This document shows, piece after piece, positions 50,768-62,456 of a DNA stretch of 64,000 nt. The notes beneath the pieces were generated by a model, which saw only the letters and a list, made by a program, of their open reading frames with translations, had not been told where the DNA came from and did not search any database. A program made the position numbers and the translations under genes. This DNA comes from Sycobia sp. Sy_11 (Eukaryota; Arthropoda; Insecta; Hymenoptera; Epichrysomallidae). Each line of letters begins with the position of its first letter. The stretch's first letter is position 1. The stretch covers positions 4,632,001-4,696,000 of the forward strand of contig JACCIC010000001.1 of the NCBI GenBank assembly GCA_018907035.1. The letters run 5' to 3'.

Positions 50768-51354
50768 CGAGCGTGGTCCCAGAAGTACCTGGCTCAACAA
50801 ATAAAATAGAAAATTTTAGAAAAATATATATTTATTTGTCAACATAATCTCCTTTCAGCTCTACAACTTTTCCCAGCCATGTTCAATACATTCAATACCC
50901 TTTTTATAATAAGAATTGTGAAGCTCCTCATAATAGTCATTAACTCACCTCTTGTAATGTCAGCATTGTTGGAAAATCTTTGAGCAGCGAGCCATTTTTT
51001 CAAGTCTAGGAACAGAAAATAATCTCAGGGAGCTAAGTCTCGCGAATAGGATGCATGAGGTAGGCATTCAACCTTTAATTCATTAATTTAGTGATTATAA
51101 TAACGGTTGTGAGCTGGTGTATTGTCTTGATGGAATACTTTCTTCTTAGCCAAATTCGGTCGTTTTCGCTTGATCTTTTCGCTCAAACGTTGCAATAAGT
51201 CCGCATAATACTCGCCGTTGATAGTTTTTCCTTTTTCAAGATAGCCAATGAAAATTATTCCACACTTTATTATTACCGCACTTTTTGAAATGCCTACTAT
51301 ATCTGATACCTTGCGCACTTTCAGTCGACGATCATTTAATACCGTTTTGTGGAT
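50768..51354 (-). mobile_element. Mariner-like transposon, truncated and internally deleted
   Basis: The low-coordinate end is the 3' inverted repeat (GCGTGGTCCCAGAAGTACCT) after TA. The minus-strand frame reads VSDIVGISKSAV, then jumps directly to CGIIFIGYLEKGKTI, missing about 290 bp that the 57055 copy has between these blocks, including the first catalytic Asp (MDETW). FHQDNTPAH (second Asp) is present. Homology ends at about 51354, so the 5' third and its inverted repeat are lost. Confidence 0.85.
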
Positions 51355-51556
51355 ATTGTAACGATAGTATTTTCTTACCTTGACGGGGTAAGTTTCCCCT
51401 TATCGTCGTCTCGTTTACTGATACTCTATACTCCTCTTCGGGTGAAGTCTTCGGGAAACAGGACTTGTGGAAGGACCGTTGGGTGTCAATTCTCAGGCAG
51501 ATCAATGAACTAGATTTCGAGGTGAATCGGATGTAAATTTATTCCCTACAGTGAAC

Positions 51557-51560
<4 letters not shown>

Positions 51561-51608
<48 letters not shown>
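51561..51608. repeat. (AT)n microsatellite
   Basis: About 48 bp of AT repeats. Confidence 0.95.
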
Positions 51609-51612
<4 letters not shown>

Positions 51613-51980
51613 ACGGCAATACGCCAATTACATCTCGCGCCACCCAGATGGCCGCTTCGCCACCGCTTCACCGACGCTTTTCTCGCACTCACCCCTCGCA
51701 CAGTTTCCCTCCCCTCTCGCACATCCCCGCCGATCTCAACCGGTCGCGTACCCCCGACGTGGCGCGACTGGCCTACAAGGGCCGCACGTTATTCGCGATC
51801 TGTCCGCTTTCGTTACCCCCGCGTATAACGCTGTCGCACTCGTTCCTGACGCACGCGATACAAAATTAGTAGAGGTTTACGGCCGCGGCCCACTCAACAC
51901 TGTACACGCTGCTGCTGGTTGAATTTCGTGCGAGGGCATCCCTTCGAGCATGTTAATCTTCTTCGACTGCTTCCCCTTCA

Positions 51981-51981
<1 letters not shown>

Positions 51982-52040
<59 letters not shown>
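51982..52040. repeat. (CT)n microsatellite
   Basis: CT dinucleotide run with a GT interruption; the surrounding 100 bp is also CT-rich. Confidence 0.95.
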
Positions 52041-52041
<1 letters not shown>

Positions 52042-53059
52042 AAACTCACGCGCTGCCGCCTTTATCTATCTCTCTCTATCTCTTTCTTTCTCTTCTCTAT
52101 TCCTCTATATCACCGGCTCTCTCACGACTTCCCTCACTTCTCTCTCTCTCTCTCTTTCTCTACCGTCCTCCGCCCTCTCCACACCACACCGCAAATTCAC
52201 CCACGCATTCCTTCGATACTCTTTCAACACCCGCACAAACTTCAGCAAGCCAAATTCTCACAGAAAATTTCTAAGATATACGTCACTGACGGTTATTATC
52301 AATTTGCTCTTCTTCTCCGTCCTCCTCGATCTGCTTCCTCGCCGACCAATCAGTGCCCTTCGCCGCTTCTTCCTCCAATACGAACCATTTGATTCGTCTT
52401 GTACTGTATGGTGTCCGTTCTGTGTCCGCGTCGTTGTTTTCGGCTGCCCGCCACATTCAAATTTTTCATGGTCCGTATATCTATATATACACTGCATCTA
52501 ATGTGTCTGCTCCTCGCTTGGTGTCGTACGTGTCGCCGCCCAGCCTTACCTGGTGGCGAGACAGTCATGTTCACTCAGATTCGCTGCGTTCGGTATGGCG
52601 TATGGGCGTGGCTGTTTGTTTTACCGATGTCTCATTATTTTTCCTGTTTTCAGGCCTCGCATCCTTCCTGGTTGACCTAGAACGATGATGAGCTGCTATG
52701 GGTGTCGTGATTTTTGTTGTGCGGATGTTTTGGTGCTCGCTCGATATTATTCATTGTACTTAACCCCTTCGTCTCAATCGAGGATCACGCAGAACTGAAA
52801 AAGCCTTACGATGGTGATGATCATAAGATTCGGCTCTCCTTTGTGTGCTGTACGTGCGCCTCATATCACATTTCGATAAACAGTTAATACAATCTTATAT
52901 ATTAAATATATAATTTCCGTTCACGGAACACTGTATTCTATCGGTGCCAAAAAACTTTGGTTCACGCACTCCAATTTACACTACCGCGATATTGTATTTA
53001 TAAATTGTTATCTATAAATTGTATCTATAAATAGAGCAAACTATTACAATGTTTCAACA

Positions 53060-54254
53060 TCCTCAAATCCTCAATACCCGTGCAAGTATATATGTATATT
53101 TATTGAAAAATGTAATTTGTATATATAAGATGAATATGAATATAGTGACAAATACAAAAAATATTAAGGAAAGGGCTGGTTTTCAAAGTTTTTGTCTCTT
53201 GTTAGAAGAATCTTTGTTAGAGAATATGGTTAAAGACTCGCAAACATCTGAGGTATATTTGCTTCAGAATCCTTAAATACTAATCTTCGATCCATTCAAC
53301 CAAGCTTTGAAATCATATTTTCTATATCGGTGAAACTACTTCGCTGTTCGAATTCTCTCTGGAAGAAGTCATATGATATTTTAGTTTTTTCGACACTATT
53401 TCTCTCAAATTATTAATTGAATAATTATAAAATACTTGGACTTTTATAATATATTAGATAAAAGACCAGGTTATTTTGTTCTTATAATCGACATGGAATT
53501 TTTAAAGAAATGCAATATTTAGATTTTTTAAAATTTACTTTATTATTACAAATTTACCCTATAAAGTTCAGTGGAAAGAGAGCTCTTAAAGGTCAATGTG
53601 ATTGCATTTTATACAATTTCCTCCACTCCACGGCGACGCGACACATCCAAATAAATGAATCTCGTAACACGAATTTTGGAGAAGTTCACCTCGCAGCCTT
53701 ACGGCCCGGAACATTCCATACTTTGTGGATAATTTAATCTCTATTTTTATATAGAGGCTTTTGAAACAGCTTTCGAAAATAGTCATAGTCTCTACAAAGC
53801 TCATGTATGCATGAAAGACTACAGCTTTCGAAAACCTGACTTTTCCGGGCATGGCACCAGCACCTCAAATGCATACATTTGCTAATAAAGAAAATGACAT
53901 TTTCCAATCACAGCACTGGGTAATATGGAACTTCTTCAAAATGTTGTCCCGCATATTTTATTAGTTTGGCAATAATTAATTTAGTATCAATTTAAACAAT
54001 TTCCACTAAAACCTTTTACAAATGAATTATTTCAATTTTTATAAATAATCATCAGATATTTTAATTATAATATTTATTATTTATATATTTATTTATCTTA
54101 TAGTTTCTCTTTTGTTTTTATAAATAACTTGAGAATCAAATTTTACAATTCAAACAGCTGAAAAACTATATTTTATCATATAATAAAATTTGTTTTTATT
54201 TTTATTTACTGTTCGTCATGGAAACTAAACAAATATATCATTAACTATCTGCAT

Positions 54255-54311
<57 letters not shown>

Positions 54312-57050
54312 CTTTAAAAGACCAATACATATATAACTTATTTAATTTTCTTTGCATTTAGATAACCAATACTTATTACGAAAACAAAAGAAGCCTCATT
54401 TACACATTTAAAAACATTCATCAAGATATTTAAATCTTGCCTTCAATGAATATGGATATGTTCTAGTATTCATTTATTTATTTTTTTTTTTTTTAATGTA
54501 CGCTTATAATTCTAGGAAGTTTAAATAACATATAATATAATAACTAATATCATTTAATATTTGAAACATTTTGATGCATACAATACATTTATTAAGACTT
54601 ATATATATAAACATTACATTTATCCGTAACAGTTCTGAAGGAATGGCTCAGCTATTCCAAATCACTTTGAATTAAAGAGAAGGAATGCAGTAAATAAAGA
54701 ATTATTTAATTTTTATTAAGATTTATCAATTAAATTGCTTATAAAAGCTGTCTTAAATATATATTTGTGTTAAATGCATCAGAATTTTGTTCGCGTAGAA
54801 ATTGTATGGGGACGGCCCTAGTAGGTTCATACCTTAAAGTCCATATGAAAATTGTAATATTGAAATATCTATATTATATTATTCGCCTGCTTATTATAAA
54901 TTTTCATAAATGCTCACTATAGAAATGCCAAATTTTGATAGACAGTATACAAATAGTATGACAGCACTGAACTTGGCTATTGAGAAAAGATATCTAAAAA
55001 TAGAAGCAATAAGAATTCATAAAATATCTTTGAAAAAAAGAAAGTGTTATTTTTCTGCAAAAATCGTTCATACAGACACACATGCGCTTTTTTATACTTG
55101 TATTAAATTTAACCTTTTGAAAAAAACTTCAAACTAGATCTAGATCTGCTCAAATGTTTACTGAATATTTTGAGTACTTTCAATTTCCTTTATCTCACCA
55201 ATTTTTTAGATTATTCAGAGAATTAACTACTTGAAGGTAATCGTATTTACTTTACAAACAATTACAAACTTCTCATCGTAGATAAACAGAGTGTATTGAT
55301 CGAAGGTTACGTAGTCTTCAGCACCGGCAATTATATTTTGCAAAGAACTTATCAAGTTGACAGCTAACAGCAATTATACACGAACATATAGGCAGGCATA
55401 GTTTGGCGAAAGTGATAATATATTTCTCGAATTGGTTGCAACTACATCTGTCATTTTATTATAAGTTGAATATTTATTATAATAGTTGATAGATAATACT
55501 ATTTATAAATTGAATTAATAAACTGAAAACGTTAATGAAAAGGAAAAATTGTCTTTTATTCTATATTTTTCGCCTTATACAACTTAAATATAATGAGCAT
55601 TAGTTTCATCTCGGAACAAACTTACGAACTCTCGTTATATTTAAATACACTTGTAGAAAGACTCTATCTTCTAAAAATAAAAGTGTGCTGTGGTTTTAAA
55701 ATTTAGAATTTTGAAAAATTAAACAATAAATTATCCAAAAAAATAAAGTATCCATGAACATAAAAAAGAAAATTAGGGGGAGGGGAGTACTCAAGAATTA
55801 TTTTTGTCGTAATGAGTGATGATGAAGTCTGATTATAGCGAGCGGAAAGATCAGTCATATATTACGCTGTGGATCTGTAAAGCCTTTAATAGAACGGGAA
55901 TAATATTGTTATTAAAGAAATTACGATACTTGTTCTCACTAGCAAAAACGAGCTTCTAGTTAGACTATTCAAGGTATTCATTACTTGGAAAAAATTAATG
56001 CAAAAGTCCAGACGTCTTTTAATCTTTAGTTAAGACTCTAACATCACGATTTATCTTGGGACACTGATGATTATGAGTACACTTAAACATGTATTGAACT
56101 TAAACATTATGTGTACGTAATTAGCGAAGAAAGAGAAAGTGCTTTCTGGCCCGTTTTAATTTCAGTGTTATAAATGATTGTGTTTATAACAAATAATCTC
56201 GTGGCTCAAAAAACTACTGTATATAATACTCATAATGGAGCCTACAAAAGCATATGCGTATTTCTTATTGCCAAGTTAATAAACAAATTTTTTGTATACC
56301 TACCATTTATACTTTGTATTCATCTATATAATTTTTGCATGTTAATTATATGAATACATTTCTTCTAACTGTACGTTCTTGGCGCTCGAAAGACGAGAAA
56401 TTTTTTTGTTCTGGATTTCATAAATTACCAGAAAGATTGAAAAAGGTATACCTTCCGATGGACGAATTTTTGAATAAAGAATATGTAACAATGTTTCCAT
56501 AATAAAACCTCAGCTTAAAATAAAGCTTAAAAACTATTTTAAAATTCAAATAATTTAGGTATTTAATCAAATGCATTTCAGTGATTGAAATGTTCATATA
56601 GACAAATTACGAATGCAAGAAATATTTAACGTAGAAAAAAGATGAAACTGTGCATATCTTACTAGTTTTTTGGCTTTTCGTAGATTCTTTGGTAAGAAAA
56701 GAAGAAATTTATCTAATATATTATGGTTACTCTGATAAGAAAATACCGTTTGTTTAAAAAACAAAATAAGATCTGTGAAAACCATTGTTCAAATAGATAA
56801 ACATATATCAAGAATGAAATGGACGGCCGTCGGACACAGTCGAGTACTTCCGTAAACTCGAGCATGTACCCAAATGTTAAATGGTTTAAAAATGTTGTTT
56901 TTTTATAACTAAATATGTGCCAAAAAATTGGAGAACAAAATTTTAATAGCATTTTTTATCATCTATTAATTGAAAATATTTTAAATAACCGCATAGTCTC
57001 ATATTACGTCTGGGTTTGTCACATCTCTGTCCCCTAATATGCACATATGT
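53060..57050. other. AT-rich non-coding stretch
   Basis: No gene is supported. A more balanced patch at 53560-53860 has overlapping frames on both strands without motifs. It includes an (AT)n repeat at 54259-54307 and a T homopolymer at about 54481-54494. Confidence 0.5.
54259..54307. repeat. (AT)n microsatellite
   Basis: About 49 bp of TA repeats. Confidence 0.95.
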
Positions 57051-57054
57051 TGTA

Positions 57055-58289
57055 CTAGAGTGGTCCCAGAATTACCTGGCCTGACCTAGAGATGGCGGTA
57101 ATTGCTAAAAAATACCACTGTATTAGAATGTACACAATCTATCAAGTATATGTCTTAAGTTCAAAGATGCCATTATGTTTAGTATTTGTTTGACAGCCAT
57201 CGATAGTGAACGTTTTCAGTGTATTTGTAAACATGGAAAAAATTGGTCATCGTTATGTGATACAATACTTTTATTTGAAAGGCCTCAGCCCAACCAATAT
57301 AAAAGCTGATGTACACTCTCCTCTGGGTGACACTGCTCCTTTGTTTGGAACCGTAAAATATTGAGTAGCAGAGTTTAAACGAAGTTGTACGAACTGCTAA
57401 GACGAGCCTCGCAGTGGTTGAGCAAATAAGGTGTCAACTCCAGAAATGTTGAAGAAAATCCACAAAGCGGTATTAAATGATCGTCAAATCAAAGTGCGCG
57501 AGATATCAGACATAGTAGGCATTTCAAAAAGTGCGGTACGTCGTATATGAACTGAAAATTTGAAGATGACAAAGCTGTGCGTAAAATGGGTGCACTGTTT
57601 GCTCACAATGGAACAAAAACAGCGTTGTGAAGACGTTTCAGTTGACTATTGGGCAATGTTTCGCAAAAAGAGAGCCGAATTTTTGCGCTATTTCATAACT
57701 ATGGATGAAACATGGATCCACAACAATGGACTCAAAAAGGAGAACGGGCTCCATAGAAGGCAACGACCGTCCATCTGCAGAGAAGGTTATGACGTCGGTT
57801 TTTTGGGATGGGTGTGGGGTAATTTTCATTGACTATCTTGAAAAAGGAAAAACTTATTGCAACGTTTTAACGAAAAAATCAAGCGAAAAAGGGCGCATTT
57901 GGCTAAGAAGAAACTGTTGTTCCATTACGACAATGCACCAGCTTACACATCCGTTATTGCAATCGCCAAAATTAATGAAATAAAGTTTGAACTGTACCTC
58001 ATGTATCTTATTCGCCAGATTTAGCTCCCTCGAATTATTTTCTGTTCCCAGACTTGAAAAAATGTCTCGCTGGTCAAAGATTTTCCAACAATGAAGAGGT
58101 GATGTCGGCAGTCAATGGCTATTATGAGGAACTTGACAATTCTTATTATAAAAAGGGTATGGAATTTATTGAGCATCGCTGAGAAAAGTTATAGAGCTGA
58201 AAGGAGATTATGATGAAAAATAAATATATATATTTTTCCAAAATGTTCTGTTTTATTTGTTGCGCCAGGTACTTCTGGGACCACCCTAG
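57055..58289 (+). mobile_element. Mariner-family (DD34D) transposon, complete ends, dead transposase
   Basis: 1235 bp, flanked by TA (57053-57054, 58290-58291). Inverted repeats start CTAGAGTGGTCCCAGAATTA and end with the reverse complement of CTAGGGTGGTCCCAGAAGTA. Transposase begins MEKIGHRYVIQYFYLKG at 57233. An HTH segment reads VREISDIVGISKSAVRRI. The catalytic Asp residues are still visible as MDETW, HYDNAPA and YSPDLAPSNYFLFPDLKK, but several stops (the first after about 43 codons) and frameshifts separate them. It is closely related to the 50768 copy. Confidence 0.9.
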
Positions 58290-58640
58290 TACATATAACT
58301 TTGTTGACCATAAAATCTAATTACCGATCATATATAGTTGAACATTTATAATTATATGATAAACTAGTACCCGAGATATAATTGTATTTATAAAATAAAC
58401 CTATGTTTGTATATTTATAAAATGTACTTCATACCTCTTTATTATTATGAATAATTGCATTATCTTTTGACGAAATAAATCCATATTTAAGGTCCTAATA
58501 ATACATAATAGTTCGATGTATGAAATTAGTTTTCAACTTTTAATAAATTCTAATTTTTATCTTAGAGTACATATTGGAATAAATGTGTATGTATTCAGCT
58601 GCTGTAATAAATACGATGAAAATTTCCAGAATTTGTATTC

Positions 58641-61174
58641 TCAATTATACACTTGCTGTAAATTATAAGTCCGTGTACCGAGTGCAGGGGTTCCTGCTAA
58701 GATTGCTTCAATATAAGATTTGTAAAAAGACACTCGCGTATATATACTTCCATCTTTCGTATCATCACAATCTGGTCGATTTTTGGATGAGATTCCTACA
58801 ATTTTTTTATCCACTACCAGTGGAGAACCACCATCACTCTGTAAAAAACATTGCATAAATTAATATTGTTCTTAGATTTTCCGTGCTCTTAAGGCTCAAA
58901 TAAATAGTCAATTTGTCTGTGTAATCAAGTTTTAATTTATAATTTTAACTTCAAGATTATTTAAAGCACAAATTAACTTTTTAAAATCATAACCCGTATT
59001 GTTAACTCCCTATTTGGAAAATGAAGAACATGTTGCGTATTTCCCACGTTGAATTATTTGATCATTTTGATGCAAACTATTTTTTCTTTTCAAATCCGGT
59101 ATCAAAAATAGTAGTTTTTAATTTTAAAATTTGGTCTTTATGTAATCTTCAAGCTCAAACTTTTTATGACAAATAGATGTTTCCGTTCGAAGCGATTATT
59201 TTTGGATTTTCGAACGGTTTTTCTGAAATGAAACCTTTGAATGCAATCTCTCACTTTTATAGAATTACAGTTACTCTTTTGATTGAAGTCTCAAAAGAAA
59301 GGAGCAAGAGTTCACCTCATAGCCATATGCAAGGGACATTACAATCGGATTTATAAACAAAAGAACGAAAAACATTAAGCAGTTCAACATCACTCAGAAA
59401 CAAGCATTACAAGAATAATTACTAAATATTTTTATTTATTTAAATGCAATGGATGGACAGATAAAATCATATATTTTGAACTAAATTCTTGTATTACCTA
59501 AATAGAAAAAAAAATTATTCTAAAATACTTCTGCACTACACTTTGCATTAATTGTTCTAGAGATTGAAAAAGGGGAAATAGAATCTGAAAATACGAGAAT
59601 AGAATATCAGATAGAAAATATTTTGAAGACAAGAGGTCATATATATAAATAAATATATTTTTTTTTGAAAAATTGTCAAACCGCCGTAATAGACGGCGTT
59701 ACGATTATTGTCGTGATATCTGTAAACAGCAGAGTAAAGCTGACAGCGATGCTACTTGTTATATCAGTTACTTAGTTTCATTTACTTATGAAGTTTCAGA
59801 ATGCCGAGGTAGTGAGTTCGTTTTCGTGAGACATGTTCGCAAAATGTTCCGAATGGTTGCCAAACTATTAGGAGTACGAGGGACGTTTGTTTGAGGAACA
59901 CGCCTGACCATCGCTATCATCTAGGCTCCAAAACGATAGATAACCACACTATCTAGGCTCACGAGTATCTGAATACGCACAATTCCTCGGACAGGATTAG
60001 CTATCACTCGGGATCTTTTAATATCTTAGTTGTATAAACATTTTATTAATAGAACTAAATCTGCCGACTGCTTTTTATCTCCTCCTTTACTCCATATTGT
60101 TTTTCAGAGAGGGCATCAGCTATAGTAAGTCATTAGAACGGCGCGACACAGATTACAAATTAAATATGCAATAAATAAAATTATTCTAGATATTATTAAC
60201 AGAAAGAAAAAGTAATTTAATTGTACTTATGTCGACTGCCCATATACAAATAAATAATTTTTTTATTGGTCTTACAGTCCAATCAATTAAATCTAAAATT
60301 AAAAAAACTAAAAATAAAAATAAATAAAAATAAAATAAAAATTAAAGTAAAAATTAAATTAAAATTATAATGACAGTCAAACTGTCCTTGTTTACATTCA
60401 CCCCCGTAGACTAATCTGAAAATAAATTATTAGCTGAAAAAATTCTTTGTTAGTAAAGTGCAATCTGACTGTCCCCAACACCCTTACCTAATTGAAGACT
60501 TGTCCAACGCTTCGAGCTCACTATGGCTCCTCATCAGGGACTGATTTTTATTTATTTTTATTTTTATTTTTTTTTTATTTTTAGATTGAATTGATTGGAC
60601 TGTAAGACCAGTAAAAAAATATTTATTAATTAGAAAGAAGAAGTAGCCTTAAAATTCCGTATCATAAGGTTTATTCATTATTACTACGTTGAAAACAATT
60701 GTTTCTTCTATCAATTATCTACATACTCACCGTGCACATCCCACGATGTTGAAATCTTATATCAGGTTTGATTGTTCCACATATTTGAATTGATCTACGA
60801 ATATTTGCGTATGCTTTTTCGCAATTTTTATTTTTAGATATTCTAACAAAAGCATAAGTTAAATTTACAGAAGCATGATCTAAAATTGGTTGTTGTCTTT
60901 TTCCAAATTCTAACAAAGCATTAACCGTTTTAAATCCATATCCAGCTACACGTCCTTCTCGATTTTCAAACACTTCATGTGACTCGGGTAATTTAAGACT
61001 CACCAAATTCGGATGATTTTCTAGATCTAAACTTTCTCTTAACTAAAATATTTTATTATACGATAATTATATTTTTCATATATATTATAATATCATGTAT
61101 GTTCTTATAAGCTTTACACAGATCTGAATTTGTATCTTTAGACAGCAAACAAATCTAGAAAGATAAATTACTAT

Positions 61175-61210
<36 letters not shown>

Positions 61211-61713
61211 CATTATTTAAAGATATGTTTCATTTAGTATCCAAGTGGGATTAAACTAAAAGTCCAGTTTCTATTTGCTAATTTTCAGATGGTTTCAACA
61301 TTTGTACAGAATTATTTCATTACATTCCAACGATACAAAAAAGTTTTTATTAAATTATGCAACAAAAATATCCATAAGATTTTACAACCTTACCTGTAAT
61401 ACTGCTATATCATGTATCGCTAAATGATATTGAAACATTATCGTATAAATTTTATCAATTTCTCTTTCTGACGGTTCAGAGTTCGTTAATTTGGATGAGC
61501 CCGCAAGCACGAAAAATAATATATTATTTAGTAGATTGCCTTCTATGATGAAACAGTGAGCAGCAGTCAATACGAAAAAATTTGCAATTATAGCACCGCT
61601 ACAAAGTAAAACACGTCTATCTGAATCCCTATTTTTGCCTATTACTGCAACATGATGCTTGTGATTCGGTTGATATGCTGGATAGCCACCAATAAGACCT
61701 TCAGTTTCCAGAG
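58641..61713 (-). CDS. Trypsin-like serine protease homolog, Ser lost (exons 2-4 visible)
   Basis: Paralog of the 34469-40016 gene with matching exon lengths: exon 2 61394-61713 (320 nt by homology), exon 3 60731-61042 (312) and exon 4 58641-58838 (198). Catalytic His (LTAAHCF) and Asp (HDIAVLQ) are kept. The Ser motif reads CTSDGGSPL where CxGDSGGPL is expected, so Ser is Gly. The Lys before the activation site is also lost (ETEG/LIGG). At the exon 2 boundary the paralog's TAG is TAA, so the normal acceptor is gone. An AG 15 nt downstream would keep the frame. Exon 1 is not visible; with an intron like the paralog's it would fall beyond the window. Either a non-catalytic homolog or a gene in decay. 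Confidence 0.75.
60257..60620. mobile_element. Foldback element carrying a hammerhead module
   Basis: About 40-bp imperfect inverted repeats, 60258-60298 and 60579-60620, share GGTCTTACAGTCCAATCAAT. They enclose a module related to 23221-23662: the GACAGTCAAACTGTC palindrome, CCCCCGTAGA, AATCTGAAA, a GGTGTTGGGGACAG block (minus strand) and a hammerhead motif. It is probably a short non-autonomous relative of the Penelope-like terminal module. No obvious target-site duplication. Confidence 0.6.
60502..60541 (-). ncRNA. Hammerhead ribozyme motif, copy 3
   Basis: The minus strand reads GUCC, the core CUGAUGA, helix II (GAGC/GCUC around a CAUAGUGA loop), CGAAGC, GUU, then GGAC. Helix I (GUCC/GGAC) is perfectly paired and differs from the 23624 copy (GUUC/GAGC), so pairing is kept by compensation. 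The base after GAA is G, not A, giving a G-U pair at 15.1-16.1, which may weaken activity. It lies in the sense orientation within intron 3 of the protease homolog. Confidence 0.6.
61180..61205. repeat. (AT)n microsatellite in intron 2 of the second homolog
   Basis: Short TA run in the same intron as the paralog's TA repeat. Confidence 0.9.
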
Positions 61714-61834
61714 TTAACATAACATGAAAAAATAAATATCATAAATATTTTGAGATTGCTTTCCTTCATACCGAATGTTTTAGAGGCATAAACAGTATTT
61801 GATGGATTTTTTCAGTGACAGATACTGCTCTTTT

Positions 61835-61836
<2 letters not shown>

Positions 61837-61890
<54 letters not shown>
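61837..61890. repeat. (TA)n microsatellite
   Basis: About 54 bp of TA repeats upstream of exon 2 of the second protease homolog. Confidence 0.95.
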
Positions 61891-61892
<2 letters not shown>

Positions 61893-62205
61893 TAGAGGAC
61901 TATTTATAAATAATTTCATTGAAAGAATATATATCTATTTACTATAAATTTTATATATGCACAATAGATTGCATACATATACTTTTACACTTATTTAAAG
62001 GACTAAATTGCTGATCATGGGAAGGGATAGGGTAATCGACCCCTTAATCTTAAGTCAAAGGACCTGTGAAAAAATAAGTTGAACAAAATTTTATTAAATT
62101 TTCGTATAATTACAAAATAAACATTATTATAAGTTTATATTTTATGGAAAATTTAAAAGTTTAAAAGACTTAAAAGTAAATAAAATTCATGTAAGATAAA
62201 ACATG

Positions 62206-62395
62206 CGAGGTCTACGATGGCTTGATCGCTAGAGCGAAGGACTAGGAACTTCGTGATCCTAGTTCAAATCCCGGTCTCGGCCGATTAACACAAAGCACCA
62301 CTATAATAATTTACGTGGGCTTTGTTTACAAACATATTGTAGACCTCGGTCACTGATTAGCTCTGGTATTTGGAAGCATAAATAGAGCAACGTTG
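62206..62395 (+). repeat. tRNA-derived SINE, copy 2
   Basis: Same family as 49441-49643. A-box-like TGGCTTGATCGCTAGAGCG, an insert of about 10 bp before the shared AACTTCGTGATC, B-box-like TAGTTCAAATCCC, and a body ending AAGCATAAATAGAGCAAC. The A-rich tail is weak. Confidence 0.8.
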
Positions 62396-62456
62396 CTTGC
62401 GAAGGTGTGATGCTCATATCAAATTATATGAATATATGATACTTCATATCTATCTA

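Larger units (their letters stand above)
51357..53048 (+). other. GC-richer block of unknown nature, LTR-like termini
   Basis: The block starts TGTAACGATAGT where mariner homology stops, and one possible end at 53048 reads ACTATTACA, so the edges form an imperfect TG...CA inverted pair. It contains (AT)n at 51561-51608, CT runs (51982-52030, 52140-52160) and a C-rich stretch. The 120-180 codon frames across the CT runs are Ser-Leu repeats. No target-site duplication or primer-binding site was found. It may be a solo LTR or simply promoter-like host DNA. Confidence 0.25.
58839..60730 (-). other. Intron 3 of the second protease homolog
   Basis: It has a GTGAGT donor and a TTTTTTACAG acceptor. 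It contains the hammerhead-bearing foldback (60257-60620). A patch at 59680-60020 of balanced composition includes a perfect CGCCGT/ACGGCG hairpin (about 59681-59697); it is unassigned and possibly an old insert. Confidence 0.6.

Noticed and set aside
51919..52501. 157- and 183-codon frames
   Set aside because: They are dominated by Ser-Leu repeats from CT dinucleotides, with no domain outside them.
53586..53852. Overlapping 75- and 88-codon frames on opposite strands
   Set aside because: No motif, splice context or homology is recognisable; composition alone does not support a gene.
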